Positions 8,943 to 20,532 of a stretch of 64,000 bases of DNA are shown here, piece by piece. The stretch is from Methylobacterium sp. DB0501 (GTDB lineage Bacteria > Pseudomonadota > Alphaproteobacteria > Rhizobiales > Beijerinckiaceae), in NCBI RefSeq assembly GCF_011043735.1, contig NZ_JAAKGV010000006.1, positions 124,001-188,000 on the forward strand, read 5' to 3'. The translations under genes were made by a program, and so were the position numbers. Below the pieces are notes generated by a model. That model ran no database searches, had not been told where the DNA came from, and saw nothing but the letters and a program-made list of their open reading frames with translations. Numbering within the stretch: the stretch's first letter is position 1; each line of letters starts with the position of its first letter.

Positions 8943-9131
8943 AACCCTCCCCCCTCTGCGGGGGAGGGTGGCCTGCGGAGCAGGCGCAGCGGGACGCAGT
9001 CCCGCCGAGAGGGGCAGCGCGACGCTGATCCAGCGCACGCCCTTCAGAACGGCTCCGCCTCACCCGGAAGCGTGGTTCCCCTCTCCCGGCTCGCTCCGCT
9101 CGCCACCCTCCCCCGCAGACGGGGGAGGGTT
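8943..9131. repeat. GC-rich palindromic repeat, family A copy 1
   Basis: A ~190-base element lying in the gap between the adaptor gene and the first pump gene. It begins and ends with near-complementary arms of the type CCCTCCCCCCTCTGCGGGGG and CCCCCGCAGACGGGGGAGGG. Its interior has gacgcagtcccgccgagagg and gcgcccttca-like segments shared with copies at 15786-15957 and 38379-38553. It contains no convincing reading frame. Confidence 0.85.
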
Positions 9132-9172
9132 GGGCGCGCACGTCCGGTCATGAAAAATGATCGGGCATTCCG

Positions 9173-12100
9173 ATGAACCCCTCCCGCCTGTTCATCCTGC
9201 GCCCGGTCGCCACCACCCTGCTCATGCTGGCGATCCTGCTCGTCGGCCTGATCTCGTATTTCAACCTGCCGCTCTCGGCGCTGCCCTCGGTCGATTACCC
9301 GACGATCCAGGTCCAGACCTTCTATCCCGGCGCCAGCCCCGAGGTGATGACCTCGGCGGTGACGGCGCCGCTCGAACGGCAGTTCGGCCAGCTCGCCAAC
9401 CTCAACCAGATGACGTCGCAATCCTCGGCCGGGGCCTCCGTCATCACGCTCCAGTTCAACCTGGATCTCGGCATCGACATCGCCACCCAGGAGGTCCAGG
9501 CCGCCATCAACGCCGCCGGCAACCTGCTGCCGGGCGACCTGCCGGCGCCTCCCGTCTACGCCAAGGTCAACCCGGCCGACGCGCCGATCCTGACGCTGGC
9601 GCTCACCTCCAAGACCCTGGCGCTGACCCAGGTGCGCGACCTCGCCGAGACGCGGCTGGCCCAGAAGATCAGCCAGGTCTCGGGCGTCGGCCTCGTCTCG
9701 ATGGCGGGCGGGCAGCGGCCCGCCGTGCGGGTGCGGTTCAACGCGGCGGCGCTGGCGGCCTACGGCCTCAACATCGACGACCTGCGCACCACCATCAACA
9801 ACCTCAACGTCAACACGCCCAAGGGCTCGATCGACGGGCCGACCCAGTCCTTCACCATCAACGCCAACGACCAGATCCGGGACCCGAGCGCCTATCGCGA
9901 CGCGGTGATCGCCTATCGCAACGGGGCGCCGGTGCGGCTCTCGGCGGTGGCCGAGGTGGTGGAGGGGCCTGAGAACACCCAGCTCGGCGCCTGGATGGAC
10001 ACCACCCCGGCGGTGATCCTCAACATCCAGCGCCAGCCCGGCGCCAACGTCATCGCGGTGGTGGACCGGATCAAGGCGCTGCTGCCGCAGCTCCAGGCGA
10101 CGCTGCCGGCGGCGATCCAGGTGACCCCGCTCACCGACCGCACGGTGACGATCCGCGCCTCGGTCGAGGACGTGCAGTTCGAACTCTTGCTCGCCATCGC
10201 CCTCGTGGTGCTGGTGATCTTCCTCTTTCTCCGCTCGCTGCCCGCGACCCTGATCCCGAGCCTGTCGGTGCCGCTGTCGCTGGTCGGCGCGCTGGCGGTG
10301 ATGGACCTGTGGGGCTTCTCCCTCGACAACCTGTCGCTGATGGCGCTCACCATCGCGACCGGCTTCGTCGTCGACGACGCGATCGTGGTGATCGAGAACA
10401 TCGCCCGCCACGTCGAGGAGGGCGACAGCCCGATGGAGGCGGCCCTCAAGGGCTCGCGCGAGATCGGCTTCACCATCATCTCGCTCACCGTCTCGCTGCT
10501 GGCGGTGCTGATCCCGCTGCTGTTCATGGGCGAGGTGGTGGGGCGCCTGTTCCACGAATTCGCCATCACGCTCGCCGCCACCATCGTGATCTCCGGCGTG
10601 GTCTCCCTGACCCTGGTGCCGATGCTGTGCGCACGCCTCCTGCACCATCAGCCGGCCCAGGCCCGCGCCGCCGGGCGCCTGTCGAATGCCGGGCGCCGGC
10701 TGATGGAGGGCGGCATCGCCTTCTACGGCCGGACCTTGCGCGGCGTGCTCGCCCACCAGTGGCTGACGCTGCTGGTCGCCGTCGGCACCCTCGTGCTGAC
10801 CGTCTACCTGTACGTCGTGATCCCGAAGGGCTTCTTCCCGGTCCAGGATACCGGGCTGATCCAGGGCATCACCCAGGCCGACCAGACCGTCTCCTACGGC
10901 GCCATGGCCGAGCGCCAGCAGCGCCTGGCGGAGGCGATCCTGAAGGATCCGGACGTGGTCAGCCTGTCGTCGTTCATCGGCGTCGACGGCCAGAACGTGA
11001 CGCTGAATTCCGGCCGCTTCCTCATCAACCTGCGCCCGCGGGAGGAGCGGACGGAGAATGCCAGCGCGATCATCCGGCGGATCTCCGCCCGGGTCGCCGA
11101 CGTGCCGGGCATCGCGCTGTTCATGCAGCCGGTGCAGGACCTCACCATCGACACGGCGGTGAGCGCCACCCAGTACCAGTTCATCCTGGAGAACCCGGAT
11201 CCGAGCGCCTTCGACACCTGGGTGCCGCGCCTCGTCGATCGGCTCAAGGCGATCCCCGACCTCGCCGACGTGGCGAGCGACCGGCAGGCGAGCGGCTTGG
11301 CCGCCTACATCACCATCGACCGCGCCACGGCCGGCCGCTACGGCATCACCCCGGCCTCCGTCGACAACGCCCTCTACGACGCCTTCGGCCAGCGCATCAT
11401 CTCGACGATCTTCACCCAGTCGAACCAGTACCGGGTGATCCTGGAGGCCGATCCGGAGCTGCACCGGACGCTGGAATCGCTGTCGCGGATCTACCTGCCG
11501 TCCTCCACCGCCACCAACGGCCAGGTGCCGCTCACCGCCATCGCCCAGGTGAGCGAGCGCCGCGCCCCGCTCCTCATCAGCCATCTCGGGCAGTTCCCGG
11601 CGACCACGATCTCGTTCAACCTCGCGCCCGGCGCTTCCCTCGGTCCCGCGGTGGCGGCGATCCGGGCGGCGGAAGCGGAACTCGGCATGCCCGACAGCTT
11701 CCGGCTGATCTTCCAGGGCTCGGCGCTCGCCTTCCAGGCCTCGCTCGACAACACCCTGTTCCTGGTGCTCGCCGCGATCGTCACGGTCTACATCGTGCTC
11801 GGCGTGCTCTACGAGAGCTTCGTCCACCCGATCACGATTCTGTCGACCCTGCCCTCGGCCGGCATCGGGGCGCTGGCCGGCCTGATGCTGTTCGGGCACG
11901 ACCTCGACATCATCGGCATCATCGGCATCGTGCTGCTGATCGGCATCGTGAAGAAGAACGCCATCATGATGATCGACTTCGCGCTCCAGGCCGAGCGCGA
12001 GGAGGGCATGACCCCGCGGGACGCGATCTACGAGGCCTGCATCCTGCGCTTCCGCCCGATCCTGATGACGACCTTCGCGGCGCTCTTCGCCGCGATCCCG

Positions 12101-12292
12101 CTGATCCTCGGGACCGGAACGGGCTCGGAGCTGCGCCAGCCGCTCGGCATCTCGATCGCCGGCGGATTGATCGTGAGCCAGATCCTGACGCTCTACACGA
12201 CGCCGGTGATCTACCTCGCCTTCGACCGGCTCGGGCGCAGGCTCAGCGGGCGCCGCCGCAGCGGGCTGGCGCCCGGGGAGGCGGTGCCGTGA
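9173..12292 (+). CDS. mdtB: RND multidrug efflux pump subunit (MdtB-like)
   Basis: Inner-membrane proton/drug antiporter of the HAE-1 RND family, 1039 residues. It starts with the typical [19 protein letters not shown] helix. It has two repeats of one plus five transmembrane helices, with large periplasmic loops between. TM4 carries the proton-relay pair in [14 protein letters not shown] (~400). [18 protein letters not shown] lies in TM10-11. It sits directly upstream of a second full-length RND pump, as in MdtABC, where MdtB and MdtC form a mixed trimer. A palindromic repeat fills the gap upstream, and no strong ribosome-binding site is seen before the ATG. Confidence 0.95.
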   Translation: MNPSRLFILRPVATTLLMLAILLVGLISYFNLPLSALPSVDYPTIQVQTFYPGASPEVMTSAVTAPLERQFGQLANLNQMTSQSSAGASVITLQFNLDLGIDIATQEVQAAINAAGNLLPGDLPAPPVYAKVNPADAPILTLALTSKTLALTQVRDLAETRLAQKISQVSGVGLVSMAGGQRPAVRVRFNAAALAAYGLNIDDLRTTINNLNVNTPKGSIDGPTQSFTINANDQIRDPSAYRDAVIAYRNGAPVRLSAVAEVVEGPENTQLGAWMDTTPAVILNIQRQPGANVIAVVDRIKALLPQLQATLPAAIQVTPLTDRTVTIRASVEDVQFELLLAIALVVLVIFLFLRSLPATLIPSLSVPLSLVGALAVMDLWGFSLDNLSLMALTIATGFVVDDAIVVIENIARHVEEGDSPMEAALKGSREIGFTIISLTVSLLAVLIPLLFMGEVVGRLFHEFAITLAATIVISGVVSLTLVPMLCARLLHHQPAQARAAGRLSNAGRRLMEGGIAFYGRTLRGVLAHQWLTLLVAVGTLVLTVYLYVVIPKGFFPVQDTGLIQGITQADQTVSYGAMAERQQRLAEAILKDPDVVSLSSFIGVDGQNVTLNSGRFLINLRPREERTENASAIIRRISARVADVPGIALFMQPVQDLTIDTAVSATQYQFILENPDPSAFDTWVPRLVDRLKAIPDLADVASDRQASGLAAYITIDRATAGRYGITPASVDNALYDAFGQRIISTIFTQSNQYRVILEADPELHRTLESLSRIYLPSSTATNGQVPLTAIAQVSERRAPLLISHLGQFPATTISFNLAPGASLGPAVAAIRAAEAELGMPDSFRLIFQGSALAFQASLDNTLFLVLAAIVTVYIVLGVLYESFVHPITILSTLPSAGIGALAGLMLFGHDLDIIGIIGIVLLIGIVKKNAIMMIDFALQAEREEGMTPRDAIYEACILRFRPILMTTFAALFAAIPLILGTGTGSELRQPLGISIAGGLIVSQILTLYTTPVIYLAFDRLGRRLSGRRRSGLAPGEAVP

Positions 12293-12335
12293 GGGTCGCG
12301 GGAGTTGCGCGGATGTCAACTTCCGGTCGTGCGCA

Positions 12336-12422
12336 TCCCCTCTCCCCGCCCGCGGGGAGAGGAGGGATCTCGCGCCTCATTCGACAGGGCATGATCGCTC
12401 TCCCCCGCAGAGGGGGGAGGGT
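12336..12422. repeat. Short GC-rich palindromic repeat between RND genes (family A/D hybrid)
   Basis: It starts with CCCCTCTCCCCGCCCGCGGG, the core of the hairpin at 17477-17526. It ends with CCCCCGCAGAGGGGGGAGGG, matching the right terminus of the family A elements. About 87 bases, shorter than the full copies, so it may be a deleted or composite copy. Confidence 0.7.
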
Positions 12423-12449
12423 CAACGGCGGCGCGCTCGGGGCCGCCCG

Positions 12450-15400
12450 GTGAACCTCTCCGCCCCCTTCATCCTGCGCCCGGTCGCGACCACGCTCCTC
12501 ACCCTCGGCGTGCTGCTCGCCGGGCTGTTCGCCTTCGTGCGGCTGCCGGTGGCGCCGCTGCCGCAGATCGACTTCCCGACCATCCTGGTCCAGGCCTCGA
12601 TGCCCGGCGCCAGCCCCGACACCATGGCGACCACCGTCGCCGCCCCCCTGGAACGGCGCCTCGGCCAGATCGCCGACGTCGACCAGATGACCTCGACGAG
12701 TTCCGTCGGGCAGACCCGGATCGTGCTGCAATTCGGGCTCGACCGCGACATCAACGGCGCCGCGCGCGACGTGCAGGCGGCGATCAACGCCGCCCGCGCC
12801 GATCTGCCGACGGCGCTCCGCACCAACCCGACCTACCGCAAGTTCAACCCGGCCGACGCGCCGATCCTGATCCTTGGCCTCACCTCGAAGACGCTGAGCC
12901 CCGGCGCGCTCTACGATTCCGCCGCGACGGTGCTCGCCCAGAAGCTGTCGCAGCTCGAGGGCATCGGCAACGTCGATATCGGCGGCTCGTCGCTGCCGGC
13001 GGTGCGGGTCGAGCTCGATCCGAACGCCCTGTTCCATTACGGCATCGGCCTGGAAGGCATCCGCGCCGCGCTCGCCAGCGCCAACGCCAACTCGCCGAAG
13101 GGCGCGATCGAGGCCGGCGCGCGGCGCTACCAGCTCTACGCCAACGACCAGGGCCGCCAGGCCGCCGACTACCGGGACATCGTCGTCGCCTACCGCAACG
13201 GGGCGGGGGTGCGCCTGCGCGATGTCGGCCAGGTGGTGGACGGCGTCGAGGACCGGCGCAACCTCGGCCTCGTCAACGGCCAGCGCGGCGTGCTGCTGAT
13301 CGTCTACAAGCAGCCCGGCGGCAACGTCGTCGAGACGATCGACCGCCTGAAGGCGGCGCTGCCGCAGCTTAAGGCGGCGCTGCCGGGCGACACCGAACTC
13401 GTCGTCACCGGCGACCGCTCGCTGACCATCCGGGCGTCGCTGGCGGAGGCCGAGCGCACGCTGCTGATCTCGGTCGGGCTGGTGATCCTGGTGGTGTTCG
13501 GCTTCCTGCGCTCCGCCCGCGCGACGCTGATCCCGGCGGTGGCGGTGCCGATCTCGCTGGTCGGCACCTTCGCCGCCATGTGGCTGTGCGACTACAGCCT
13601 CGACAACATCTCGCTGATGGCCCTCATCATCGCGGCCGGCTTCGTGGTCGACGACGCGATCGTGGTGCTGGAAAATATCCAGCGCCACATCGAGGACGGC
13701 CGCTCCCGGGTCGAGGCGGCGCTGCTGGGCGCCCGCGAGGTCGGGTTCACGGTCCTGTCGATGAGCCTGTCGCTGATCGCGGTGTTCCTGCCGATCCTGC
13801 TCGCTGGCGGCATCATCGGGCGGTTCTTCCAGGAATTCGCCGTCGTGCTGTCCCTGGCGATCCTGATCTCGCTCGTCGTCTCGCTCACCACCACGCCGAT
13901 GATGTGCGCCCGGTTCCTCAAGCCCGAGGCGCACGGCGCCCGGCCGGGCCCGGTGGCGCGGGTGCTGGAGGCGGCATTCGAGGGGCTGCTGTCGGGCTAC
14001 CGCGTCACCCTCGACTGGGCGCTGCGCCACGGCGTGACCGTGATGCTGGTGCTGCTCGCGGCGGTGGTGCTCAACGTCTATCTCTACGTCATCGTGCCGA
14101 AGGGGTTCTTTCCCCAGCAGGATACCGGCCAGATGATCGGCGGCATCCAGGCCGACCAGCGCATCTCGTTCCAGGCGATGAGCGCCAAGCTGCGGCGCGC
14201 CACCGCCATCGTCCAGGCCGATCCGGCGGTGGAGAGCGTCGTCGGCTTCACCGGCGGGCGCGGCACCAACTCCGCCAACGTCTTCGTCGGCCTCAAACCC
14301 TTGGGGACGCGCGACCCGATCGGCGAGGTGATGACCCGCCTGCGGCCGAAGCTCGCCGCGATTCCCGGCGCCCGGCTCTACCTGTTCCCGCGCCAGGACT
14401 TTTCCGTCGGCGGGCGCCAGAGCTTCTCGCAGTACCAGTACACGCTGCAAGGCGACACCAGCGAGGACCTCTACACCTGGACCCCGAAGCTGCTGGAGGC
14501 TTTGCAGAAGGACCCGACCTTCACCGACGTCACCTCCGACCAGCAGCAGGGCGGCCTGGAGACGCGCCTCGTCATCGACCGGCCGACCGCCTTCCGCTAC
14601 GGCCTGACCCCGGACCAGATCGACAACACCCTCTACGACGCCTTCGGCCAGCGCCAGGTCTCGACGATCTACAACCCGCTGAACCAGTACCACGTCGTGA
14701 TGGAAATCGCGCCGCGCTACCTCGACAACCCCGAGACGCTGAAGCTGATCTACGTCTCGACCTCCGGGGCGCGCGCCCGCGGCTCGGCCACCACCAACGC
14801 GGTCGCCGGCACGGTGGCGAGCGCCGCCACGGCGGCCCCCGACGCGAGCAACGCCGCGACCGCGGTCGCGACCGATTCGGCCCGCAACGCCGCCACCAAT
14901 TCCATCGCGGCGGCCGGACGCTCCAGCGCCTCGTCGAGTGCCGCGGTCAGCAGCGCCAAGGAGACGATGGTCCCGCTCTCGGCCTTCGCCAGCTTCGAGA
15001 CCGGCTCGACCCCGGTCCAGGTCAGCCACCAGGGCCTGTTCGTCGCCACCACGCTGTCGTTCAACCTCGCCCCCGGCAAGAGCCTGAGCGACGCCACCGC
15101 GGCGATCGACGGCCACATGCGCGACCTGCGCCTGCCGGCCACCATCCACGGCGAATTCGCCGGTGCGGCCAAGAGCTTCCAGTCCTCGTCCTCGCGCCAG
15201 CCGCTGCTGATCCTGGCGGCTTTGCTCGCGGTCTACGCCGTGCTCGGCATCCTCTACGAGAGCTGGGTCCACCCGCTCACCATCCTCTCCACCCTGCCGT
15301 CGGCGGGTATCGGGGCGATCCTGGCCCTGATGCTGGCCGGCGAGGAATTCGGGGTGATCGCGCTGATCGCCGTGATCCTGCTGATCGGCATCGTGAAGAA

Positions 15401-15740
15401 GAACGCCATCATGATGATCGACTTCGCGCTCGACGCCGAGCGCACCCGCTCCCTGAGCCCGCGGGAGTCGATCCGCGAAGCCTGCCTCTTGCGCTTCCGC
15501 CCGATCATGATGACAACCTTGGCCGCATTGCTGGGCGCGCTGCCGCTGATTCTCGACGGCGGCGAGGGCTCCGAGCTGCGCCGTCCCCTCGGCATCGCCA
15601 TCGTCGGCGGCCTCATCGTGAGCCAGGTCCTGACTCTCTACACCACCCCCGTCGTCTACCTGTACCTCGACCGCTTCCGGCTCTGGGTCGGGCGCCGCCG
15701 GCGCGGGGATTCCGCCACGCGGGCGCTGCCGGCCGAATGA
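12450..15740 (+). CDS. mdtC: RND multidrug efflux pump subunit (MdtC-like) with low-complexity insert
   Basis: Second HAE-1 RND pump, 1096 residues, starting at a GTG ([19 protein letters not shown] follows). The TM4 proton-relay motif VDDAIVVLENIQRH lies near residue 399. The C-terminal half has [20 protein letters not shown]. It differs from its neighbour by ~70 extra residues (~770-845) made almost only of Ala, Ser, Thr, Asn and Gly, placed before the periplasmic strand VPLSAFASFETG. That explains its length over the usual ~1040. Its stop overlaps the ATG of the outer-membrane gene (ATGA), so the two are translationally coupled. Confidence 0.94.
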   Translation: MNLSAPFILRPVATTLLTLGVLLAGLFAFVRLPVAPLPQIDFPTILVQASMPGASPDTMATTVAAPLERRLGQIADVDQMTSTSSVGQTRIVLQFGLDRDINGAARDVQAAINAARADLPTALRTNPTYRKFNPADAPILILGLTSKTLSPGALYDSAATVLAQKLSQLEGIGNVDIGGSSLPAVRVELDPNALFHYGIGLEGIRAALASANANSPKGAIEAGARRYQLYANDQGRQAADYRDIVVAYRNGAGVRLRDVGQVVDGVEDRRNLGLVNGQRGVLLIVYKQPGGNVVETIDRLKAALPQLKAALPGDTELVVTGDRSLTIRASLAEAERTLLISVGLVILVVFGFLRSARATLIPAVAVPISLVGTFAAMWLCDYSLDNISLMALIIAAGFVVDDAIVVLENIQRHIEDGRSRVEAALLGAREVGFTVLSMSLSLIAVFLPILLAGGIIGRFFQEFAVVLSLAILISLVVSLTTTPMMCARFLKPEAHGARPGPVARVLEAAFEGLLSGYRVTLDWALRHGVTVMLVLLAAVVLNVYLYVIVPKGFFPQQDTGQMIGGIQADQRISFQAMSAKLRRATAIVQADPAVESVVGFTGGRGTNSANVFVGLKPLGTRDPIGEVMTRLRPKLAAIPGARLYLFPRQDFSVGGRQSFSQYQYTLQGDTSEDLYTWTPKLLEALQKDPTFTDVTSDQQQGGLETRLVIDRPTAFRYGLTPDQIDNTLYDAFGQRQVSTIYNPLNQYHVVMEIAPRYLDNPETLKLIYVSTSGARARGSATTNAVAGTVASAATAAPDASNAATAVATDSARNAATNSIAAAGRSSASSSAAVSSAKETMVPLSAFASFETGSTPVQVSHQGLFVATTLSFNLAPGKSLSDATAAIDGHMRDLRLPATIHGEFAGAAKSFQSSSSRQPLLILAALLAVYAVLGILYESWVHPLTILSTLPSAGIGAILALMLAGEEFGVIALIAVILLIGIVKKNAIMMIDFALDAERTRSLSPRESIREACLLRFRPIMMTTLAALLGALPLILDGGEGSELRRPLGIAIVGGLIVSQVLTLYTTPVVYLYLDRFRLWVGRRRRGDSATRALPAE

Positions 15741-17440
15741 CCGTTTCCACCGATTTCATCGTCCCGACCGATCCCGCAGCGCCGACCCCTCCCCCCTCTG
15801 CGGGGGAGGGTGCCCGGCGGAGCCGGGCGGGAGAGGGAACCGCGACGCTGCTTCAGGTGGCGCCCTTCATCGCGCGCGCGACCGCTCCGGAAGCGGCGTC
15901 CCCTCTCCCGACCCGGCCTCACGGCCGGGCGGCCCTCCCCCGCCGAGGGGGGAGGGTCGGGTGGGCGCCGTTCCGCCTCGCCGCGACGGCAGCCGTCCCG
16001 CTGATGCTCGCCGGCTGCCTCGTCGGCCCCGATTACTCCCGCCCCACCGTCGAGACGCCCGCCGCCTTCAAGGAGGGCGGCGCCCGGCCGATGCCGCCGC
16101 GCCACTGGCGGCCGGTGCGGCCCCTCGACGAGGCGGAGCGGGGCGACTGGTGGCGGGTGTTTCGCGATCCGGCCCTCGACCGGCTCATCCGCCTGATCGA
16201 CGTCGACAACCAGACCCTGCGCGCCCAGGTCGCCGCCTACCGGCAGGCCCGCGCCCTGGTGCAGGAGGCCCGCGCCCAGCTGTTCCCGACCGCGCTGGGC
16301 GCCCCGTCGATCAGCCGCGCCAGCACCGGCGGCGTCGAGCGCACCACCGTCACGCTCCAGGGCTCCGCGACCTGGGAGCCCGACCTGTTCGGCCGCGTCC
16401 GCCGCCTGATCGAGAGCGACGTCGCCGCCGCCCAGGCCAGCGCCGCCGACCTCGCCTCGGTGCGGCTCGCGCTGCAGACGCAAGCAGCCATCGCCTATTA
16501 CCAGCTGCGCTACCAGGAATCGCTGCAGAGCCTGCTGGAGCGCACCGTCCAGGCCTATCAGCGCTCGCTCGAGATCACCCAGAACCAGTACAATGCCGGC
16601 GTCGCCGCCCGTTCCGACGTCATCACCGCCCAGACCCAGCTCCAGACCACGCAGGCCAACGCCATCGCGGTCGGGCTGCAGCGGGCGAACCTGGAGCACG
16701 CCATCGCGACGCTGATCGGCCGCCCGCCCGCCGAGGTGTCGCTGGCCCGCGGCAGCCTGCCGGCGCGCCCGCCCGCCGTGCCGGTCAGCCTGCCCTCCGA
16801 TCTCCTGGAGCGCCGGCCCGACATCGCGCTCGCCGAGCGGACCGTGCAGTCCCAGAGCGCCCAGATCGGCGTCGCCGTCGCGGCGTTCTACCCGACCGTC
16901 ACCCTGTCGGCGAGCGGCGGCATCGCGGGCGATCCGGCTCGCAACTTCTTCTCCGCCGCGAACACGTTCTGGTCGGTGGCGGCCTCCGGCAGCCAGGTGC
17001 TGTTCGACGGCGGCGCGCGCACGGCGGCGCTCCAGGCGGTCGAGGCGGCCTATGACGGGGCCGTCGCCAATTACCGCCAGACCGTGCTCACCGCCTTCCA
17101 GCAGGTCGAGAACGGCCTGGCCGGCCAGCGCATCCTCGCCCGCCAGCAGGGCGCGCAGGAACTCGCCGTGCAATCCTCGCGCCGGGCGGTGGAGATCGCC
17201 CTCAACGAGTACCGGGCCGGCACCCAGAACTACACCACGGTCGTGACCGCCCAGGCGCTGGAGCTCAACAACGAGGTCTCGGCGCTCCAGGTCCGGCTCA
17301 ACCGCTTCACCAACGCGGTGTCGCTGATCGGCGCGATCGGCGGCGGCTGGGACACCAGCAGCCTGCCGAGCGGCGAGGCGCTGAAGCAATTCACGCCGCT
17401 GCCGATCGATCGCGGCCAGGCACCGCGGGTGGACGAGTGA
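15737..17440 (+). CDS. NodT/OprM-type outer-membrane efflux lipoprotein with repeat-encoded N-terminus
   Basis: Outer-membrane channel of the RND operon, 567 residues from the ATG at 15737, which overlaps the stop of the preceding gene (ATGA). The mature part is a typical NodT lipoprotein: lipobox LMLAGC, then LVGPDYSRPTVETP, and two outer-membrane efflux domains with long alpha-helical hairpins. The lipobox cysteine is at residue ~94 instead of ~20. Most of the preceding residues are encoded by a family A palindromic repeat (15786-15957) read in frame. I see no ATG between the repeat and the signal peptide, so either translation runs through the repeat or a rare internal start is used. Confidence 0.88.
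   Translation: MTVSTDFIVPTDPAAPTPPPSAGEGARRSRAGEGTATLLQVAPFIARATAPEAASPLPTRPHGRAALPRRGGRVGWAPFRLAATAAVPLMLAGCLVGPDYSRPTVETPAAFKEGGARPMPPRHWRPVRPLDEAERGDWWRVFRDPALDRLIRLIDVDNQTLRAQVAAYRQARALVQEARAQLFPTALGAPSISRASTGGVERTTVTLQGSATWEPDLFGRVRRLIESDVAAAQASAADLASVRLALQTQAAIAYYQLRYQESLQSLLERTVQAYQRSLEITQNQYNAGVAARSDVITAQTQLQTTQANAIAVGLQRANLEHAIATLIGRPPAEVSLARGSLPARPPAVPVSLPSDLLERRPDIALAERTVQSQSAQIGVAVAAFYPTVTLSASGGIAGDPARNFFSAANTFWSVAASGSQVLFDGGARTAALQAVEAAYDGAVANYRQTVLTAFQQVENGLAGQRILARQQGAQELAVQSSRRAVEIALNEYRAGTQNYTTVVTAQALELNNEVSALQVRLNRFTNAVSLIGAIGGGWDTSSLPSGEALKQFTPLPIDRGQAPRVDE
15786..15957. repeat. GC-rich palindromic repeat, family A copy 2, inside a gene
   Basis: A 172-base relative of the elements at 8943-9131 and 38379-38553: same terminal arms (CCCTCCCCCCTCTGCGGGGG and CCCCCGCCGAGGGGGGAGGG) and the shared interior gcgcccttca and ctccggaagcg. 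It lies between the start codon and the signal-peptide region of the outer-membrane efflux gene and is free of stop codons in that frame. Confidence 0.85.
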
Positions 17441-17476
17441 GGTGGTATCCGCCCGATCTGTGTCGAGACCAGTCAA

Positions 17477-17526
17477 GCGCGGGTTTTCCCCTCTCCCCGC
17501 CCGCGGGGAGAGGAGGAAACCCGCGC
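17477..17526 (+). terminator. Large hairpin closing the RND operon (family D copy 1)
   Basis: 24-base arms at 17477-17500 and 17503-17526 with two mismatches and a two-base loop, starting 36 bases after the outer-membrane gene stop. The outer arms are GCGCGGGTTTT / AAACCCGCGC. No T-run follows on the plus strand, so it is a repeat-type 3' hairpin rather than a classic terminator. A near-identical design lies at 24365-24413. Confidence 0.6.
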
Positions 17527-17617
17527 CAATACGCCCACCCCACCACCCCGGTTCCCGCCCGCCGGGGAATGGCCTACATCGGGGTCACCGGCGCCGCGCC
17601 GCCCGACCCGTGAGCCG

Positions 17618-19233
<1,616 letters not shown>

Positions 19234-19237
<4 letters not shown>

Positions 19238-20478
19238 CCCGGGCGCTCCTCATCGTCCTCGATTCCGTCGGCATCGGCGGCGCGCCCGACGCCGTGGAAT
19301 TCGGCGACGCGGGCGCCGACACCCTCGGCCACATCGCCGAGGCCTGCGCCCGCGGGGCCGGCGACCGGGCGTCCCTGCGCGCCGGCCCCCTGCACCTGCC
19401 CCACCTCGCCGGCCTCGGCCTCGGGCTCGCGGCGGAAGGGGCGACCGGGCGGATGCCGCCCGGCCTCGCCCCCGCGGGGCCGGTCGAGGGCGCCTTCGGC
19501 CACGCGGTCGAGAGCGCGCAGGGCAAGGACACGGTGTCGGGCCACTGGGAGATCGCCGGGGTGCCGGTGGGGTTTTCCTGGGGCCGCTTCCCGGCGACCC
19601 GGCCGGCCTTCCCGCCCGACCTCACCCGCGCCCTCGTCGAGGAAGCCGGGCTGCCGGGCATCCTCGGCGATTGCCACGCCTCCGGCACCGCGATCATCGA
19701 GGAGCTGGGGGCGGAGCACGTCCGGACGGGCAGGCCGATCTGCTACACCTCCGTCGACAGCGTGTTTCAGATCGCCGCCCACGAGGAGGCGTTCGGGCTC
19801 GACCGGCTCTACGCCCTCTGCACCATCGCCCGCCGGCTCTGCGACCCCTACCGCATCGGCCGGGTCATCGCCCGGCCCTTCCTCGGCGACGCGACCTCCG
19901 GCTTCACCCGCACCGCCCACCGGCGGGACTACGCCGTGCCGCCGCCCGGCGACACGTTGCTCGACCGCCTCGCCGCCGCCGGCCGGCCGGTGGTGAGCGT
20001 CGGCAAGATCGGCGACATCTTCGCCCACCGCTCGACCGGCCGCGAGATCAAGCCCGGCGGCAACGACGCCTGTCTCACGGCGGCGCTCGATGCCCTCGCC
20101 GACCTGCCCGCGGGCGGCCTCGTCTTCGCCAACCTCGTCGAGTTCGACACCGAGTACGGCCACCGCCGCGACGTGCCGGGCTACGCCGCCGCCCTGGAGC
20201 GCTTCGATGCGCGGGTGCCGGAGATCCGGGCGGCGCTTCGTGCCGGCGATCTCTGCCTCGTCACCGCCGATCACGGCAACGATCCGACCTGGACCGGCAC
20301 CGACCATACCCGCGAGCAGGTGCCGGTGCTGGCCTTCGGGCCGGGAATCGCCCCCGGGCCGCTCGGACGGATCGGCTTCCCGGCGATCGGCGCGATGGTG
20401 GCGCGCCATCTCGGGCTGGAAGAGACCGTCGCGGAGACCTTGGCCGGGACCTTGGCCGGACCCGGACCGGTCGCTTAA
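19234..20478 (+). CDS. deoB: Phosphopentomutase
   Basis: Interconverts (deoxy)ribose 1- and 5-phosphates in nucleoside salvage. 414 residues, the usual length. Alkaline-phosphatase-superfamily metal motifs are present: [15 protein letters not shown] at the N-terminus with the first metal Asp, [11 protein letters not shown] with the nucleophile Thr, and [19 protein letters not shown] near the C-terminus. It overlaps the upstream ABC ATPase gene by four bases, so the two are probably co-transcribed. That would fit import and breakdown of nucleosides, but no nucleoside permease is adjacent. Confidence 0.95.
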
Positions 20479-20532
20479 ACATCCGGGGACGCGCACCGGA
20501 GACGGACCTCCCTTGTCCAAAGCCCCTCGTCC

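Noticed and set aside
9044..12319. 1091-codon open frame antisense to the MdtB-like gene
   Set aside because: Arg/Asp/His-rich translation without domains; it is the complement-strand shadow of a conserved RND gene in very GC-rich DNA.
12243..15272. 1009-codon open frame antisense to the MdtC-like gene
   Set aside because: Shadow composition; the sense strand encodes a clear RND pump.
13580..15736. Long open frame upstream of and in frame with the outer-membrane efflux gene
   Set aside because: This part lies in another frame of the MdtC-like gene and has Arg/Pro-rich shadow composition; the true start is the coupled ATG at 15737.
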